From Rapana venosa (taxonomy: Eukaryota > Mollusca > Gastropoda > Neogastropoda > Muricidae), in the NCBI GenBank assembly GCA_028751875.1, contig CM054134.1, forward strand, positions 50,610,251-50,674,250: 64,000 nt of DNA, written 5' to 3'. Positions 37,814 to 50,000 of the stretch are shown here, piece by piece. The notes under the pieces are model-generated. The model was given only the letters and a program-made list of their open reading frames with translations, was not told the DNA's origin and made no database searches. Position 1 is the first letter of the stretch, and each line of letters begins with the position of its first letter. Both the position numbers and the translations under genes were made by a program.

Positions 37814-37848
<35 letters not shown>

Positions 37849-39632
37849 TTTACATAACTTTTGTTTTAATTTTCTTTATCAAAGTTTGTATAATTTATAT
37901 TCCTCCCGATATAAGCTAAAGTATAAAGCACATGATTCTCTAGCTTAGCATCATCATCAGTAACATTCATTATCGTTATTATTTTTATAATCATATTACA
38001 TATAATTTATTGTTTAATATAAAATATTATCATTATTGTTATTGGTATGTATTGATATCATTATTACTCCTCTGAAGTTTAGAAAGCCTAACAAAGCAGC
38101 ATAACTTTCAGTTTCAAAGAGAGAGAGTGTGTGTGTGTGTCACTGTGTGTTTACCTTTTATTTATTTATATTTTATTCTTTTATATCGAGGATAATGGAA
38201 TAAGCACTTATGTGCTTTTTTACATCCATTCCCCGTGTGTAAGCGGTTTTGTAAATTCTGTCATCTGTTCCCACCGGCACACAATGGCCTACTCTTCCGA
38301 AAAGCTGAACAGGATTTAACGTTGAGCGCAAGATATTCTGTGTGTGTTCGCACACTGGGCCTCAGTTTATAGTCTCATCCGAAGGACTTTCGGGGAGAGT
38401 GGAGTCTGCACTGATGTTAACTCCAGAGGAAATTATCCCCTTGAACGGGAATTGAACCCGGGTCATCAGATTGCGAACACAATATTCTAACCACTAGGCT
38501 ATCCCGTCCCTGTGTGTGTGTGTTCCTGTGATCTTTCACAACAACATTGGGAAGGCAGTCTTTACATTTATTGGTCAGTGATTTACTAAGATTATTAATT
38601 ATTTAATTATCTTCACCTTTAAAATGGTGGAGAGTCGGTAAGTACTACAGCATACTGGGCATAGCAGTGCACTTGAGATGTCCATCGATCGTTTTTCAAA
38701 CTTATTATTATTTTTTTAACATTATTTCTTAACCTGTGGATGACTTAAATAAAGTGGGATGTCTGGTGCCCTCAGTACAGCTTGATTTTATTTGCCTAAA
38801 GAAATTGAATACTTAAGTCAAGATAGTAAAGTAAGTACTGTGTGACAGTGTCATGTGAGTGTGTCATTTAACATGATTTCTTTCTCTACTTTCAAGTTGA
38901 CAATGTTGGATATAAATATATATATGTTTGAGGGGTTAGTATTGACTGCTGTTGATGTTTAACTTGAGCCAGTTGAGGTGATTGTAAATCACTAAATGTG
39001 TTTTTTGTAATTGAAGAAGGTGGCAGCCCTGATATAATTTTTTTTATATCATATTGCATTCATTTTTTCAATGATCCATGGTCAGTTGGGCTATTTATAA
39101 CAAAGTGAAATAAAATGAAACCATCTGGTCTTTGAGTTTTGTGATTTTTTCAGTGTGATGTGATATGTTTCAGGACAAGACATTTGGTCTGAAGAACAAG
39201 AAGGGTTCGAAGCAGCAGAAATTTATTAAAACAGTAGTTCAGCAAGTCAAACAAGGGAACCAGAAAGCATCAAAGGTAAGTTCGTCATTCTAAGTGAAAT
39301 GATCATGTTAGAAAGCACTTGATTTGAACTGAAAATATGACAAATTAGGCACCTTGAAAAGTGTAACGGTAAAAGATTTGTGTGATTGCTGCCGGGTGAA
39401 AAATTATACATCATGTATTATTAACTGTAACTGTAAGTAATGTGTGTATATATATATATATGCTGCCGGGTGAAAAATTATACATCATGTATTATTAACT
39501 GTAACTGTAAGTAATATATATATATACACACATTACTTACAGTTACAGTTAATAATACATGATGTATAATTTTTCACCCAGCAGCAATCACACAAATCTT
39601 TTACCGTTACACTTTTCAAGGTCCCTAATTTG

Positions 39633-39688
<56 letters not shown>

Positions 39689-40765
39689 GCAGTGTTGATT
39701 CTAGGGTGCGCCCTTGTGGGATTCCCGCATTTCTTTCATAATTGCCGCAAAATGATGTGGGCAGTGCGCCCCAATGGACACAAAAAAATCATAGACAGCG
39801 CGTTTTTGAACCAACAGTGCGGCATTGCAACTGCCGTTTGTATCATCTCTAAAATTAAGCGCTACTTCCGCCAAAGTTCTCTGTTGATGCTTCTGATGCT
39901 CACTTTTGACCAAGCACGGAGGCCGTGCATAGTTCATCCTTGTCAGTTCCTGCAGCGGTCATTTTATTATTTATTTAAAAATTTTTTAATTGATTTTATT
40001 CTTTTATATTGAGGATAATGGAATAAGCATTGATGTGCTTTTTTATATCTAGTCCCCGTATGTCTGTGGTTTTGTAAATTCTGTCATCTGTTCCCACCGG
40101 CATACAGTGGCCTACTCTTACGAAAAGCGGAACAGGATTTAACGTGTGCGCAAAGTGTTCCGCGTGCGTTCGCACACAGGACCTCAGTTTATAGTCTTAT
40201 CCGAAGGACTTTTGGGGAGATTGGAGTCTGCACTGATGTTTACTCCAGGGGAAAATATCCCCCTTGAACGGGAATCGAACCCTGGGTCGTCAGATTGCGA
40301 GCACAATGTTCTGACCACTAGGCTATCCTGTCCCCCCTAAGACATTAAGTTGGTAGGCTACCCCAGGGGGGCAAGATTTACTGATTCGCGCCTACAAGCC
40401 ATCTTCATAATAAAGTGGGCTCGTTCTGCTCTGTTGTCCTCTTCGTTTACACCACAATCCAAGAAGCCTTGTACTCCAGAAACAAGTGATGTGATTGGGA
40501 CAGAGATGGTTGAGGAGATTGCAGATGCTGCATAACAGCAGGTTCCTGTTGTTACGGAGCAGATAGATCTGGCCAGACAGGTAGCCCAGGCTTGAGAACA
40601 GTGATCATGGCATGCAGTAAGATAGATCCCCTGTATATCAAACATGGAAAGAGCAATGCCTTCACTAAAGGAGGATGCCCTAATTACAGAACAGCACTTT
40701 GAGCATCACGAAAAAACACACAAAAACCACTGCCGATCCCAGAAAGACTTCCATGAGTTAGGAGA

Positions 40766-40830
<65 letters not shown>

Positions 40831-40963
40831 GTACGATCGTGGGGCTGGGGTGGAAACAAGACTTTAGATATTGACTTAAACTATCATGTAGATCTAAATC
40901 TAGATCTATCTTTCTGCATGTGGAAATACAAATTTGATCTCTCTCTCTCTCTCGCTCTCTCTT

Positions 40964-41032
<69 letters not shown>

Positions 41033-44000
41033 AACAAGACTTTGACACTGGCTTTAACTTATCAAGTCCTTTGGATGAGACTATTAACCGAGGCCCCGTG
41101 TGCGAATGCATGCAGAACATCTTGCGCACACGTTGAATCCTGTTCCGCTGTTCGAAAGAGTAGGCCGTTGTGTGCCGGTGGGAACGGATGTTATCTGAGC
41201 GCTTTGATTTGTTGCTTTATAAGATTCAGCGCTATATAAATTCCATACATTATTATTAAGTCCATAATACTGTGGAAAGAGATCACATTTTCATTTTCAT
41301 GATTTTGTTTGCTTGCGTTAACTGTCCTTTGTTTTAACCTCTTAATCTCAGTGATGTTGCTTATGAATTTTAGATACATGTGGACAAATAGAAATAATTT
41401 CTGGCAACTATTTTGATAGCATTACAACAATTAAGATAGACTTGTTCTAGTCCAAAAAATCAATGGTATTGGTAAGCACATATCTAGACATAGTGAGTAG
41501 TGCTCTACTCTGTAAAAAATCTTATACTTAAAAAGTTTTGTATATTTTAGTTTAAAAGAAAACATCAAGAAAAACTATGGAATTTTGTTTTCAATAATCC
41601 TTTTTTCTGGTTTCCTAGTTACTAAGGAACCCATAACAAATTAAAACAGGTTAGCCTGCTGTAATGAGCAGCCACTAATTGCTGTGCAATATGCTTATGG
41701 CCTCTGTGGTTGTGGGGCTATACAAGAAGATTGGATTGGATTAGATGCCTTTGTTTTGCCTGTGTTTCAGCTTGAGCAGCAGCAGCGTGAGGAAAGAGAT
41801 AAGAAGAAGGATGAAAAGAAGAAGCTGCAGGATGAGCTCAACACTCTGTTCAAACCTGTGCAGACAGTTGGCAAAGGTTACATACATTACCTTCCTTGTC
41901 TATCTTTATAGGATGAAATTGCCACATTTACATACTTTCAGTTTTATAGTTTATCTTGTAGCATGTATTTGACTGGTTTGTTACTCTTTTACACAGGATA
42001 GCTCAGTGGTCGGAGCACTCGCTTTCCCCCAGCCAAGTTAAGCAGTGTCGAGCGTGGTTACCAGTTGGATGGGTGACCGTTTGTGCGCCTTGGCTTCAGT
42101 ACAGTTCCCCCAGTTCCCCCAGCTGTAAATGGGTACCTGCCCTCTTTAGGGTCAGGGAAGGTAAAGCAGCGAGGGAGAGGAGATGGGCGCCGCCCTCAAT
42201 TTGCTGGCCCTAGAGAAGTGAGGTCTCTGACGCCTCGCTCCCCTACGACCTTATAGGTTATGGGACTCCTTTACCTTTTTACCTATAGGCAGGTACTCCG
42301 AGGTAGACTTTTTAATATTTAAAACAAAAATTACGTTAGAAGTTCAAATTCAAACATTTTTTTGAAAGTGACTCATATTTTTACAACACATTCAAAATAA
42401 GACTTGAAGGCGCAAAATTTAAAAGGAAACCATTGATGGTCCTATGTCACTAGTGTATTTGCATTTCCTTCTCTTTTTTTTCTTCTTCCAAAATTCAAGT
42501 TGTGTAGCAGCGCTTTGAATTCACTGTAAGCATGAAATGAAATATGTTTAGCTTGAAAAATAATAGTACAGCTGTCAACCATTCCTGTTTTCCTGCAATT
42601 TTTCTGGCTTTTTGTTGCAATTTCCGGTTTTCTGTTTTTAAGAAAATGTTCCTTTTTTCAAAATTGCTACCCCCAAAATCTGTATAAACGAGTAAAATGC
42701 TAGTGCACATGCAAGTGCCGGTTTCCAGAGTCAATGGCTTGGATGTTAAGGAAAGGTTTACGCCTAAATTCTGATAGTTGTGCCTGTCAGAAATTTGCTT
42801 TCAAATGTAAGAAGGATTTTCCATACATGAAAAGTTTCGATGCTGCAAAAGTTATGCCTTGTGGATAGAGCACTGCGCTCATGATCTGATGGCCCAGGAT
42901 CAAGGCACAGGGAATTTTACTCTGGAGTTAACATCAGTACTGACTCTATTCCTCTGAAGCCCTTCGTATGAGACTGTAAATCAAGGCCCCATGTGCAGCT
43001 GCACACAGAACATCTTGTACACATGTTAAAAACCTGTTCTACCTTTCAGAGGATCAGGCCATTTTTTGCTGGTATGAACGGATGATAATATTTTAAAAAA
43101 TGCATGCACACAGGTGTTGTGTTTAGACACCATTGCTGAAGTCGGAATGCGGCTACCTTAATGGTGGATAAAAATTGTTGCATATATGCAGTTTTTTAAT
43201 CCCACCATTGTTGAACATCTGTGCTCTGAATTGGAGGGGGAAAATAGAAAAGAAAGTTATAAACAAAAAGTGTATTGTAATTTAGTTATGTTTACAGACT
43301 ATATTTTGTCAGCTCATAGTTGAATCTGCTGTGCTAAGAATTCATGTGTTACAGTTTTCAAGAGAAAAACAAAGGTATATATGGTATGACTTTGGTTTAC
43401 AGGGACTGATCCCAAGTCAGTTCTGTGTGCATTCTTCAAGCAAGGCCAGTGTTCCAAAGGTGACAAGTGCAAGTTCTCCCATGACTTAACTGTCGAAAGA
43501 AAATCAGAGAAGAGAAGCGTTTATGCAGATGTGCGATCAGGTAAGGAAGACATGGTCATTAACATTTGAATACTGTGGAAGAATGCACCGGTCTGTCCAA
43601 ATGATCCTCATTGCTTTTTCACACATTGTATCAGTGCTAGACTAGTTTTTGGGATTCTTCAAGATTTAAGTGTGACTTTTCACAGTGAAACTATGAAGAA
43701 AAATGTAGAGTAAACATATAAAGGGTCAGTTATTCCCTGTTTGGAGATCACTGTACACTTCGTAGACTTCTCTGTTGAATGGCATGTATTGTTGATTCAT
43801 AAGAGACAGCCATCATGATTTTTTCCCCTCACATTTATGAGTGCTTTCTGTGTGATGGCTTGAAAAAATGTATCATGTCTTCAGTGAGTGAGCTCATTAC
43901 GAAGGCAAATGCTTGTTGACTGGGTACAGAGTGTGGATGTTGGAAGATGAGTACCATTTAGACAGCTAGAAAATTTGGATGAAAAATAGAAAAATGGTCT

Positions 44001-47000
44001 CAGCAGTGTATTATTAACTTTGCCCATCTGATTGTATATAGTAGATTTTATTGACTTGCAATGAATATTTGACAAGTAAACAGGGTGTACTTCTGTGATG
44101 GAAGCAGAACAAAAGAAGTATGTTCTTTCGAGCCAGAAGGCCCATAGAGCCGGAGCTTATCCCGGTTTCTGTAGCGTTAAGCGAACTGATGGTTTTTCAC
44201 CACCCCCCTGTGACAGGACGCTAGTCTGTCGCCAGATACTTCCCCAGCAGAGCTGGTACCCCACTTGTACACCTGGGTGGAGTGAGGAAAATAGGAGTAA
44301 AGTGTCTTTCCCAAGGACACAACACCGAGCCGAGCGGAATAAAAGAGGTTTATAAATTAAATGGAATGTGAATATTGAAAACATTTTTCCTATGGGACTT
44401 TATGATTTTAACATGTCTGGTCTGGTGCTGTGCTTACTCAGCCTCTGTTTGGCCTCTCCAAGATAGTGTGTGTTGATATGTAAAGAAAACAAGATCTTGT
44501 AGAAAAAATGTTAATAAAATCTCAGCACTGTACTATGCATTTTCTTTTGATCATCTTGTAGACTGCATGGATACTATGTCTGTTAAAGTCTTTTACATAA
44601 GAAAACAGTATTTCATTATTCACTTGTTTATTTTTCTGTCACAAACCAGAGGAAGACAACATGGACAACTGGGATGAAGCCAAACTGAATGAAGTTGTCA
44701 ACAAGAAGCATGGAGAATCAGAAAAGAGCAAGCCTAAAACAGCTATTGTAAGATTCATATTATATTTTCGTGTTTGTCTTGTTTGTGCTGTTGAAGTATA
44801 GTTCCTTTAACTCTATGTTTCTACCTGTACTCCCTCTTTTAGTTCTGTCTAAAGGCTCGTGGAGTATTGTTGTTTTCTTATTGCTGAGGCAACTGTATGC
44901 CAGGTAATGTGGACTAGTGCATACTAGGGTAGTTATGCTTGCACAAGACGAGAGTTTTAGAATAATGTGGAATTGTTTAATGATATGTTTAACATGATAT
45001 ACCGTGATTGTGCTTTTAAAGCATATACTGGTTTTACAAGAGATGTCACGGGGACAGGATAGCATAGCAGTTAGGGCATTATTCTCGTGATTTGATGGCT
45101 AGGGATCAAGCCCAGTTTGGAGCCACCTTCAAGATGTTGGTTCATTTGTATTTTCCCCCTGGAGAAAGTATCAGTTCTGATTCAACTCCCCCAAAGTCCT
45201 TTGGATGAGACTGTAAACCAAGGCCCTGTGTGCAAACACACACAGAATATGTTGTGCACGCAATAAAACCAGTTTTGCCTTTCAGAAGAGTAGGCCATTC
45301 GTGTCCATGATAATGGAAGACAAAAAATGTATAAGGAATACCACACGCACTCTGGTATTGTGTTTAGACAGCATTCTCAAAGTCAGAAAGTGGTTATCCA
45401 AATTTTTGGCAAAAACAGCTGCATATGCAAAAATCTCACCGTAGGTGAACTCAAAAGCTCTAGCTGAGGAACATGGCCCTCCCCCCCTACCCCCACCCCC
45501 CCCAGGGGAACAGACCCCTTCCCCTAGGTGGCCCCAGACCCCAGCCAAATTTCTTCTTTTTTGACTTCTTTTCATTGTCACCTCTGCAAAGTGGATTGTG
45601 GCTTCCTTAATAATGGGATTAAAAGTGGCTGTGTACACTACACAAAAAAACAACTAAAAACTTAATTTTAAACCTCAGTGTATGAAAAAAAAATTGTACA
45701 GCAGTTGTAGCCAGATCACAGTGTCAAAAGAGGCACACAGGAGACCTTAGTGCACAGTGGCTGAAGACAGACAAGTGTGCCATGACTTGTTGGTGACAGC
45801 AGTGTGCAGACATCAAGGCTTGGGGTCTCGTTTCTAGCAGCTTGACCCATGTGGCTGCTGGATTCATTACCTCCGTACACTGTTCTGCCTTTCTGCTTAG
45901 GTCTGTCAATGATGTGACAGTTTCTTGAAAAAATATTTTTGAAGAAGATTTTGAGTACTTTGCCTAAGCCTTTGCTTTGTCTTTAACATGGAAATAAATA
46001 TTGATTTTTTAAGACATTACCTCAGATTTCAATAGGAAAAATGTGCAAAAGGTCAATTTTCTGATGCAATTATGAACCTCTTTTGTACTATTTTCTTATG
46101 TAACATGTTTAATTAATTTATACAAAATGAGAAAATGTTTTTTGGTTATGAATAGAGGGAAGAGACATTGGTGCATAGTGGCTGAAGACAGACAAGTGTG
46201 CCATGACTTGTTGGTGACAGCAGTATGCAGACATCAAGGCTGGGGGTCTCGTTTCTAGCAGTCTAATCCATGTGGCTGCTGGATTCATTACCTCCGTACA
46301 CTGTTCTGCCTTTCTGCTTAGGTCTTCACAAGGATTTCACGTGTTCTCTAAAAGTTGATATTTTGGAAGAAGATCTTGAGTACTTTTCCCTTATCTTTGC
46401 TTTTTTCTTTACTTGGAAATTGTAATATTTTAAAAATCAGGACCTCAGGTTTTAAGGTACGCATGTCATACATGATCAAATCAGACAGTTTACCTCTTGC
46501 ACCCTTTTTCATTAAAATCCAGTTGTGCTCATTCATTCATTTATTTATTTTTGTTATCTGTTTTATTCATTCATACAAAGTGAAGATCATGATCTATGAC
46601 AACTTCAGATGCTCTGTGGGCCATAGCAACACTGTCTTCGAAGTCAAGACTGGAGTAAGACAAGGATGTGTGATGTCAGCAGTTCTCAATCTGGCCATTG
46701 ATTGGGTGATGAGGAAGACGACAGAAGACACCCCAAGAGGGATTCGCTGGAGCCTGTTCTCAACACTAGACGACCTTGACTTTGCGGATGACCTGGCGCT
46801 GCTGTCCCACACACACCGACATATCCAGGAGAAGACCAGCAGACTCCAAACATTCGGACAGCAAGTGGGGCTTCGTATTAGCACCAAGAAAACAGAGACA
46901 ATGTCGCTCAATGTGAACACACCAGCCCCTGTGAAAGTGAATGGAACTGACCTGCGCCAGACAGACAAGTTCACATACCTTGGCAGCAGCATCAAACCAG

Positions 47001-50000
47001 AGGGTGGCACAAAAGAAGACATCCACAACAGACTGGGCAAGGCCAGGAATGTGTTTAGGGAGATGAACAATATCTGGAGATCAACTCAGTACAGCACCAA
47101 CACCAAGCTGAAGCTATACCAGAGCTGTGTTGTGTCTTCACTCCTGTACGGTTCTGAGTGCTGGAGGATGACGGAAGTGGATCTTACCAAACTTCGATCC
47201 TTCCACACCATATGCCTGCGAAGAATTCTCTGGATCTTTTGGCCAGAGAAGATCTCCAATGAAGACCTACTACGGAGATGCAGGCAAGAAGACATGGGAA
47301 CCATCATCACCAGACGACGGTGGAAGTGGATTGGGCACATCCTCCGAAGAAACCCACAGTCAATCACAAGAACAGCATTGCACTGGACCCCAGAAGGAAG
47401 GAGAAAGAAAGGAAGACCAAAAGCAACGTGGAGGAGGACTGTAGAAAGTGAGATGAAGGCCATGCAGCACTCTTGGGGATCAGTGACTAGGTTGGCCCAG
47501 GATAGGCAGGGGTGGAAGCGCTTTGTTGCTGCCCTACACACCTCTGGGTGTAATGGCTCATCATGATGATGAAAGTGAAGATCAATTAAAGAAAGGGTTT
47601 AGCATGGTCATCATATGCTTGATATTTGTCTTCAGTAATGAATAGAGAAAAGAGACACTGGTGCATAGTGGCTGAAGACTGACAAGTGTGCCATGACTTG
47701 TTGGTGACAGCAGTGTGCAGACATCAAGGCTGGGGGTCTCGTTTCTAGCAGCTTGACCCATGTGGCTGCTGGATTCATTACCTCCGTACACTGTTCTGCC
47801 TTTCTGCTTAGGTCTGTCAATGATGTGACAGTTTCTCTAAAAAAATATTTCTGAAGAGGAAGATTTCAAGCACTTTATCTTTTACATGAAAATTTTGATT
47901 TTGTTAACCAAGACCTCAGATTTCAGTAGAAAAAGTGTGCAAGAGATCAGTTTTATTATTTTAACTTTATATACCTCTTTTGTATTGTCTTCCTTTGTAA
48001 CATTTTTTTATATTCATTTATAGAAAATGAGAACATGGTTCAGGGAGAGGCATACCATGGTTATCATACATATGCTTGATGTTTGTCTTCAGTTATGAAT
48101 AGAGGGAAGAGACATTGGTGCATAGTGGCTGAAGACAGACAAGTGTGCCATGACTTGTTGGTGACAGCAGTATGCAGACATCAAGGCTGGGGGTCTCGTT
48201 TCTAGCAGTCTAGTTCATGTGGCTGCTGGATTCATTACCCTCATACACTGTTTTGCCACTCAGATTATTCTTCATAATGATGTTGCAACAGGAATTTCTA
48301 ATAAAGAGAAAAATTGCACTCGGTGGTAATTGAGCTCACCATCAACATATTGGGTTTTTTCCTTAGTGTACTTCATGATTGAAATCTAAACTTTTTCGTT
48401 TGTTGTTTTTGTGTATATTTGTTTATATATATATATTTTTTAAAATTCAATTGTTCTCCTGAGTTCAAACATTATCTCAACTCTTTTGTGGAATATTGCC
48501 TCTTCTGACATGCTTAGAACGTTCCTTGCTGTATCAGCCTGGTGAAAGTCTGACAAACTTCCTCATGGTAAAACAGTACTGTCAGTGCTGTGGTTAGGTC
48601 GCAAACCTCCTTGTACAAGACCTCATGTAAAGCTGAGAGCTTGGTAAAATTGATAACTTTAGATGTTTTTACAGAAACGCTCAAAATGTTACATGTTCAG
48701 ATACTGATTCTGTCATGCTGAAAAGACAGTGATTGAGTTGATAGTTGATGGAAATGACCACAACATTACTGGAAGAATTTTTTTCCCAGATATTTATGTT
48801 GGCAGAATCAACTTGCCTTTTGCTTCAGTTTCTTTTTGAATTTATGAAGATGTTTAAAAAAAAATTTAATTTTTATTTTATTCTTTTATATCAAGGATAA
48901 TGGAATAATTACTTTAGGTACTTAGTCCAGTTTTTGCTGTGTTTTTTTGTTGGAAGTATTACTTTTTTTTTCTTTTCTAATTGGGACCTGAGATTTTTAT
49001 GGAAAGTGTACAAGAGGTCAAAAATCTGATTTAAATATGTATGAAAATTTTTTTCATTATTTTTTTAAAACCTGTTTTCATCAGTTATACAAAATAAGGA
49101 CGGGTTCAGGGAGGAGGATATTATGGTTATCATGCATATGCTTGTCTTGAGTAATTGTTAAAAAAAAGACATTGGTGCATAGTGGCTGAAGACAGACAAG
49201 TGTGCCATGACTTGTTGGTGACAGCAGTATGCAGACATCAAGGCTGGGGGTCTCGTTTCTAGCAGTCTAGTTCATGTGGCTGCTGGATTCATTATCTCCG
49301 TACACTGTTCTGCCTCTCTGCCTAGTGTTTCACATGGATATCTCAGCAGTCTATTATCAAAGAAAAGTATTTATGAACGCATTTGCTGTCTCTGAACATT
49401 CTTCTTGGCGTAAATTGATAGGAACATTTTTTTTTATACAAGATTTGAAATTCCTTTTTGTTAAAATATTATTTCATGTCCATTATGGAATCTTGCTTTT
49501 TCCCATAGCTGAGAGAGTATTCATTATTCTCATTCTGATTCCACTGACAAGTCACCTGAAAAGACTGATGGAGTTGATAGTTGCTATCTTGCTGGAAAAT
49601 ATTTTGCTGATATTTTGCCAATCAGGACACCATTTTTTAAACCATCCTTTTTAAATAAGAAGAAGATTTTATATGGAGGTTATGGTGGGCAAAAAACAGT
49701 CGTCTATGCAAACTCTCACTATCTGTAAACCTTGGAGCTCTAGCCGAGGAACAAAGAAGAAAATGCTGGTTGTCCAGATATGGAGCATAATACTTCAAGA
49801 CTGCCAATGTCATGTTTTGTTGGTGATGGCAGTATGCATACGTCAAGGCTGGAGGTCTCGTTTCCAGCAGCTTAAATCATGTGGCTGCTGGATTCATTAC
49901 CTCCGTACAGTTTTAGTTCTTTTCACTCCTCTCTGCTGTGAAAGCTGGGACAAGTGCTGTGTAGTGTTATTTTGGATGTAAGAAGTCAGATGTTGATCCT

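Noticed and set aside
45724..45909. Minus-strand ORFs of about 61-103 codons in each snoRNA unit (same peptide at 45.7, 47.6 and 50.3 kb)
   Set aside because: The repeated peptide simply mirrors the repeated core. The pairing-preserving differences between copies argue for an RNA on the + strand. There is no protein-like substitution pattern.
46594..47541. Minus-strand ORFs of 158, 86 and 151 codons
   Set aside because: Shadows of the intact + strand reverse-transcriptase frame of the RTE-like insertion.
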